A DNA stretch of 9,191 bases from an uncultured Bacilli bacterium (GTDB taxonomy: Bacteria > Bacillota_I > Bacilli_A > RF39 > UBA660). Below, one piece after another: positions 6,136 to 9,191 of the stretch. A program made the translations under genes and the position numbers. Location of the stretch: the NCBI GenBank assembly GCA_934101605.1, contig CAKORS010000036.1:1-9191 (forward strand). Reading direction: 5' to 3'. Position 1 is the stretch's first letter, and each line of letters starts with the position of its first letter. Below the pieces are notes generated by a model. The model worked only from the letters and a program-made list of their open reading frames with translations. It made no database searches and was not told where the DNA came from.

Positions 6136-6356
6136 ATAAAGCAATGATTAAGGATATGATATATTTTATTTATTTTATAGAGAGTTGATGGTTGGTGAAA
6201 ATCAATAATAAAAGAATATGTTACTCCCTTATAGCAGGACTAGAAATAGTTTCCGTGTGATTACGTTATAGATCATAGAGTGATAAGGTAGGATGGTACC
6301 GCGTAGCTTATATAGATAATTAACGCTCCTTGTATAAAGGTTTTGCGTTTTTTTTA
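6136..6356 (+). promoter_or_regulatory. T-box riboswitch leader, threonine-specific
   Basis: This leader senses uncharged tRNA and lets transcription continue when tRNA-Thr is not aminoacylated. Stem I base pairs TAAGG (6149-6153) with CCTTA (6227-6231). The distal part shows the conserved AGAGAG-x(n)-GGTTGGTG-AAA signature (6180-6200). In the internal loop on the 3' side lies ACT (6223-6225), a Thr codon and the likely specifier; it is followed by C rather than the usual purine. A small hairpin with a GAAA loop follows (6237-6254). The T-box core GGATGGTACCGCG (6291-6303) is near consensus. The antiterminator can be drawn in full: AGGA (6290-6293) with TCCT (6327-6330) and GCGT (6301-6304) with ACGC (6323-6326), leaving the 7-nt bulge TGGTACC. 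TGGT would pair with the tRNA end ACCA, predicting discriminator base A. It controls the 158-aa gene and thrS. Confidence 0.93.
6322..6355 (+). terminator. T-box regulated intrinsic terminator
   Basis: AACGC (6322-6326) pairs with GCGTT (6345-6349) and CCTT (6328-6331) with AAGG (6337-6340), followed by an unbroken T run to 6355. The left arm is the same DNA that forms the 3' side of the antiterminator, so the two folds exclude each other. As no other terminator follows dnaI, this hairpin should also end dnaI transcripts. Confidence 0.88.
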
Positions 6357-6376
6357 TTTTAAGGAGAAGTATTTAT

Positions 6377-6853
6377 ATGAAAAGAGAATGCATTAATATT
6401 AGAGATTTTTTTGAGCTTTATTTTGATATTGATGATAAGAACTTAGAATGTTTTACGCATGATGATATTAAAATCTTATATGGAGATATTGGTCAATTAA
6501 GTGAGACTGATGATGTTATAAGAATGTATTATGATGGGTATGTTATAAGAGTTAGTGATACTAATGATGTTATTAAATATTATCAGAATCCTGTTAGTTT
6601 TAATGCGCATGTAAAAGAATGTGTTAAGATTCCTGATAAGCCAAAGAAAAAAGATATAAATATTAATGGTTATGATTTAGATGAGTTATCTATATATGAA
6701 CTTACTGAATTACTTAAGGTTTTAAAAGAAGTAAAGAAACAAGCGGAAATACATCTTGTATCTAAATGTTTGAGAAAGAAATCTTTAGATAGAAGAGGAG
6801 TTAAGAAAAAAAGTTTAGAAAGAATAAGGAAAGAAGGAAATTGTTATGATTAA
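6377..6853 (+). CDS. Hypothetical protein in the threonine T-box operon
   Basis: I do not recognise this 158-aa protein. The N-terminal two thirds (about 1-85) is acidic and rich in Asp/Tyr/Ile, with several D-D-V/I-I turns (residues 45-48 and 64-66). The middle (86-98) is a Lys/Pro linker. Residues about 99-132 (DELSIYELTELLKVLKEVKK) look like one long amphipathic helix. The end is strongly basic with a near repeat, KKSLDRRGV then KKSLERIRK (134-152), suggesting nucleic-acid contact, though this is only inference. No signal peptide or membrane helix is seen. It has a good ribosome site AAGGAGA (6361-6367), 9 nt before the ATG. It sits between the T-box terminator and thrS and overlaps thrS by 8 nt, so it is induced by threonine starvation with thrS. 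It is not a missing TGS domain and does not look like the B. subtilis ytxB/ytxC products found between dnaI and thrS there. Confidence 0.75.
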   Translation: MKRECINIRDFFELYFDIDDKNLECFTHDDIKILYGDIGQLSETDDVIRMYYDGYVIRVSDTNDVIKYYQNPVSFNAHVKECVKIPDKPKKKDININGYDLDELSIYELTELLKVLKEVKKQAEIHLVSKCLRKKSLDRRGVKKKSLERIRKEGNCYD

Positions 6854-8600
6854 TATAAAAGAAGATGAGAAACTTAATATTTTAAATCATTCATGTGCAC
6901 ATTTACTTGCACAAGCAGTTAAACATTTATATCCAAATGCAATGTTTTGGGTAGGACCAGTAATAGAAGATGGTTTTTATTATGATATTGATTTAGGTGA
7001 TGTTACTTTAACTTTAGATGACTTGGAAAAAATTGAAAAAGAGATGAAGAAGTGTTCTAAAGCTGATAAGAGAATTTATAGAGAAGAAATATCTAAGAGT
7101 GAAGCTTTAGAAAGATTTAAGAATGATCCATATAAAATAGATTTAATTAATAGAATGGATGAAGATAATACTGTTATTAGTTGTTATACTCAAGGTGATT
7201 TTACTGATCTTTGTCGTGGACCTCATGTTGATTCTACTAAGAGATGTAAGTATTTTAAACTTATAAAACATAGTGGAGCTTATTGGAAGGGAGATTCTAA
7301 AAATAAAATGCTTCAAAGAATTTACGGAGTATGTTTTGAGAATCAAGAAGATTTAGATAATTACTTAAAAGAGTTAGAAGAGGCAAAAGAAAGAGATCAT
7401 AGAAAAATTGGTAAAGATTTAAATATTTTTATGAATAGTGATTTAGTTGGTAAGGGTATGCCTTTATGGCTTCCTAATGGAGCTTTAATAAGAAAACAGT
7501 TAGAGAATTATATTTATGAAAAAGAAAGAAAAATGGGATATTTACATGTATATACTCCATGTGTTGGAACTGTTGATTTATATAAGACTTCAGGACATTG
7601 GGATCATTATAAAGAAAATATGTTCCCTATGATGAAAGTTGATGATGAAGAATTTGTTTTAAGACCTATGAATTGTCCTCATCATATGCTTATTTATGGT
7701 AATGAAATACATTCATATAGAGATTTACCAATAAGAATAGGTGAATTTGCAACTGATTTTAGATATGAAGCAAGTGGTGCAGTTAAGGGTCTTGAAAGAG
7801 TAAGATGCATGTGTCAAAATGATGCTCATTTATTTGTTACTCCTGAACAAATTGGTGATGAATTTAAAAAGGTTGTATCTTTAATTTTAGATGTTTATAA
7901 AGATTTTGGAATTAAGGATTATAAATTTAGATTATCTTTAAGAGATAAAGATGATAAAGAAAAATATTTTGATGATGATGAAATGTGGAATGTTGCTGAG
8001 GATAAGTTAAGAGAAGTTTTAGATTCTTTTGGATGCCAATATACTGAAGAAATTGGAGAAGCAGCATTTTATGGACCAAAACTTGATGTTGAAGTTAAAC
8101 CTGCAGTAGGACCTGAAGTTACATTGTCAACTTGTCAACTTGATTTTTTACTTCCTAAAAGATTTGAGTTATCTTATATAGACAGAGATGGAAGTAAAAA
8201 GACTCCAGTTGTATTACATAGAGCTATTTTTGGAACTTTTGATAGATTTACAGCCTTTATTTTAGAAGAAACTAAGGGTACTTTACCTTTATGGCTTGCT
8301 CCAGTTCAAATCTCTATTATTCCGGTTAATAATGAATATCATTTAGAGTATTCTAAAGAAATAGAAGATTTATTAAATAAAGAAAATATAAGAGTAGAAG
8401 TAAATAGTAAAGATGAAAAATTATCTTATCGTATGAGAGAGTCTCAAGTTAAGAAGATACCTATTACTTTAATACTTGGAGATAAAGAACGTGATAATAA
8501 CTTAATAAGTTATAGATGTTTTGGTAGTAATGAAACCACTACTTTAGAAAAATCTCAATTTATAGAGTTTATAAAAAAATCAATAAATGATAAAAAATAA
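6846..8600 (+). CDS. thrS: Threonyl-tRNA synthetase without the N-terminal TGS domain
   Basis: This enzyme activates threonine and charges tRNA-Thr. The 584-aa product lacks the roughly 60-residue TGS domain of the usual 640-aa bacterial enzyme: the editing domain begins almost at once. Editing residues are present as His15-x3-His19 (HSCAHLL) and Cys123-x3-His127 (CRGPH). The class II catalytic core has motif 1 around 210-240, motif 2 FRYEASGAVKGLERVR (305-320) and motif 3 HRAIFGTFDRF (458-468). The zinc ligands are Cys277 (MNCPHH), His328 (DAHLF) and His458 (VLHRA). The anticodon-binding domain covers about 483-580 (LAPVQISIIPV onward). The start has AAGGA (6834-6838) 7 nt upstream and overlaps the preceding gene by 8 nt, so upstream extension into a TGS domain is unlikely. 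The T-box leader upstream regulates it. The function is certain. Confidence 0.97.
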   Translation: MINIKEDEKLNILNHSCAHLLAQAVKHLYPNAMFWVGPVIEDGFYYDIDLGDVTLTLDDLEKIEKEMKKCSKADKRIYREEISKSEALERFKNDPYKIDLINRMDEDNTVISCYTQGDFTDLCRGPHVDSTKRCKYFKLIKHSGAYWKGDSKNKMLQRIYGVCFENQEDLDNYLKELEEAKERDHRKIGKDLNIFMNSDLVGKGMPLWLPNGALIRKQLENYIYEKERKMGYLHVYTPCVGTVDLYKTSGHWDHYKENMFPMMKVDDEEFVLRPMNCPHHMLIYGNEIHSYRDLPIRIGEFATDFRYEASGAVKGLERVRCMCQNDAHLFVTPEQIGDEFKKVVSLILDVYKDFGIKDYKFRLSLRDKDDKEKYFDDDEMWNVAEDKLREVLDSFGCQYTEEIGEAAFYGPKLDVEVKPAVGPEVTLSTCQLDFLLPKRFELSYIDRDGSKKTPVVLHRAIFGTFDRFTAFILEETKGTLPLWLAPVQISIIPVNNEYHLEYSKEIEDLLNKENIRVEVNSKDEKLSYRMRESQVKKIPITLILGDKERDNNLISYRCFGSNETTTLEKSQFIEFIKKSINDKK

Positions 8601-8621
8601 CTTCCTGTAGGAAGTTTTTTT
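8599..8621 (+). terminator. Intrinsic terminator of thrS
   Basis: AACTTCC (8599-8605) pairs with GGAAGTT (8610-8616) around a TGTA loop and runs into a T tract to 8621. It starts at the last two bases of the thrS stop codon and closes the T-box operon. Confidence 0.88.
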
Positions 8622-8630
8622 ATTAAAATA

Positions 8631-8659
8631 TAGATAAAGATTTTGATATGTGTTAGAAT
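8631..8659 (+). promoter_or_regulatory. Putative extended -10 promoter of the thioredoxin-like gene
   Basis: TAGAAT (8654-8659) is preceded by TG one base upstream (8651-8652), forming an extended -10, with a moderate -35 TAGATA (8631-8636) at 17 bp. Initiation near 8666 would leave a 20-nt leader containing the ribosome site AGGAG (8674-8678). Confidence 0.5.
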
Positions 8660-8685
8660 ATATTTATAGATAGAGGAGTGTTTTT

Positions 8686-9191
8686 ATGAAAAATAAAGAT
8701 TTTAAAAATTATATAATTCTTTTATGTATTATGGCTGTAACTTTTATAGGATGTTTTTATTTACTTAGTTGGTATAAGCAATATAATGATGCAAAACTTG
8801 GAACACCAGTTATTTCTGATACTGTAAGTTCTATAACTTATGATGATATAGATATGATAGTAAAAGAAAGAGAACTTTTATTTGTATATTTATGTACTTC
8901 TAGTGATACTAAGTGTAGGAATTTTGAAGCAGAATTTAAAAAATATATAGATAAGAAAAATTTAAGAGACTATGTTGTTTATTTAAATTTAGGTTATGAT
9001 AGTGATGAAAATAATATTTTACAATCTATATATTATAGATATAAACATAAAGATTTAATAAAGAAGGTTACTGATTATCCAACTATACTTGTATTTAGTG
9101 AAGGCAAGATTGTAGATTTACTTAGTCCTTCTAAAGAAAGTGATGTAAATATTAAAAGTGTAAAACAATTCCTTTCAGGGTATGAAATATA
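8686..9191 (+). CDS. Membrane-anchored thioredoxin-fold protein, 3' partial
   Basis: The frame is open from the ATG at 8686 to the end of the window (168 codons, no stop). AGGAG lies 7 nt upstream of the ATG. Residues about 8-29 (NYIILLCIMAVTFIGCFYLL) form one membrane helix behind a Lys-rich start, so the rest should face outside. The outer part has the layout of a thioredoxin-like domain: a strand ELLFVYL (63-69), then CTSSDTKCRNFEAEFKKYI (70-88) at the position of the redox helix, a VVYLNLGYD strand (97-105) and DYPTILVFSEGKIVDL (125-140), the expected cis-Pro strand. The active site is not CxxC: aligned on the second Cys (Cys77, in KCRNF), the first position is Asp74, and another Cys lies at 70. 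It may be a non-classical thiol protein or a redox-dead domain. I do not assign a gene name. TFIGC is a poor lipobox because Phe is at -3. Confidence 0.7.
   Translation, partial: MKNKDFKNYIILLCIMAVTFIGCFYLLSWYKQYNDAKLGTPVISDTVSSITYDDIDMIVKERELLFVYLCTSSDTKCRNFEAEFKKYIDKKNLRDYVVYLNLGYDSDENNILQSIYYRYKHKDLIKKVTDYPTILVFSEGKIVDLLSPSKESDVNIKSVKQFLSGYEI

Noticed and set aside
7143..7346. A 67-codon open frame on the minus strand inside thrS
   Set aside because: It lies wholly within the conserved ThrRS editing region, has no ribosome site, and its composition is the antisense of thrS.
8643..8670. TTGATA with TATAGA at 16 bp upstream of the thioredoxin-like gene
   Set aside because: Transcription would begin inside the ribosome site; the TG-extended TAGAAT upstream fits better.
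8740..8754. Lipobox (TFIGC) making the thioredoxin-like protein a lipoprotein
   Set aside because: Phe at -3 is atypical and the hydrophobic run continues past the Cys, which favours a plain membrane anchor.
1..9191. Mobile elements, CRISPR arrays, tRNA or rRNA genes
   Set aside because: I saw no transposase or integrase, no regularly spaced repeats and no tRNA- or rRNA-like sequence. The only structured RNA is the T-box.

Overview
The window is very A+T-rich (by eye about a quarter G+C) and its genes are low-GC Firmicutes/Bacilli types: a TrmK tRNA methyltransferase, a YqfQ-like protein, a DnaI helicase loader, a MurT/GatD-type pair and a T-box upstream of threonyl-tRNA synthetase. Trp is written TGG and TGA is a true stop (end of the murT-like gene), so the code is standard (table 11), unlike the TGA=Trp code of Mycoplasma. 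The style fits an uncultured gut Bacilli/Erysipelotrichia or RF39-like lineage. That placement is inference.

Layout. 1-615 (+): 3' part of trmK, ending in an intrinsic terminator whose left arm lies inside the coding sequence. 623-1018 (-): small YqfQ-like protein. 1071-3157 (+): a self-contained two-gene unit with a good sigma-A promoter, a GspF/PilC/ComGB inner-membrane platform protein, a prepilin peptidase and a terminator. 3143-5115 (-): a GatD-like and a MurT-like gene, translationally coupled (ATGA) and convergent with the pilus genes; one hairpin serves both units. 5116-5214: a 99-bp divergent promoter region. 5215-6126 (+): dnaI. 6101-6376: a consensus promoter overlapping the dnaI stop, then a complete threonine T-box leader with antiterminator and terminator. 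6377-8600 (+): an unrecognised 158-aa gene overlapping thrS by 8 bases, then a terminator. 8686-9191 (+): the 5' part of a membrane-anchored thioredoxin-fold protein that runs off the window.

How the genes work together. thrS and the unknown gene should be induced together when uncharged tRNA-Thr accumulates. The T-box terminator is also the only terminator seen after dnaI. The pilus pair supplies two general components of a type IV pilus or competence pseudopilus; pilins and the assembly ATPase are not here.

Most notable point: the GatD-like protein keeps the fold landmarks of the lipid II amidation glutaminase but has Thr at the catalytic Cys position and Ile at the catalytic His position, while its MurT-like partner keeps the P-loop lysine and the four-Cys zinc ribbon. 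This looks like a glutaminase-dead, possibly repurposed MurT/GatD complex.
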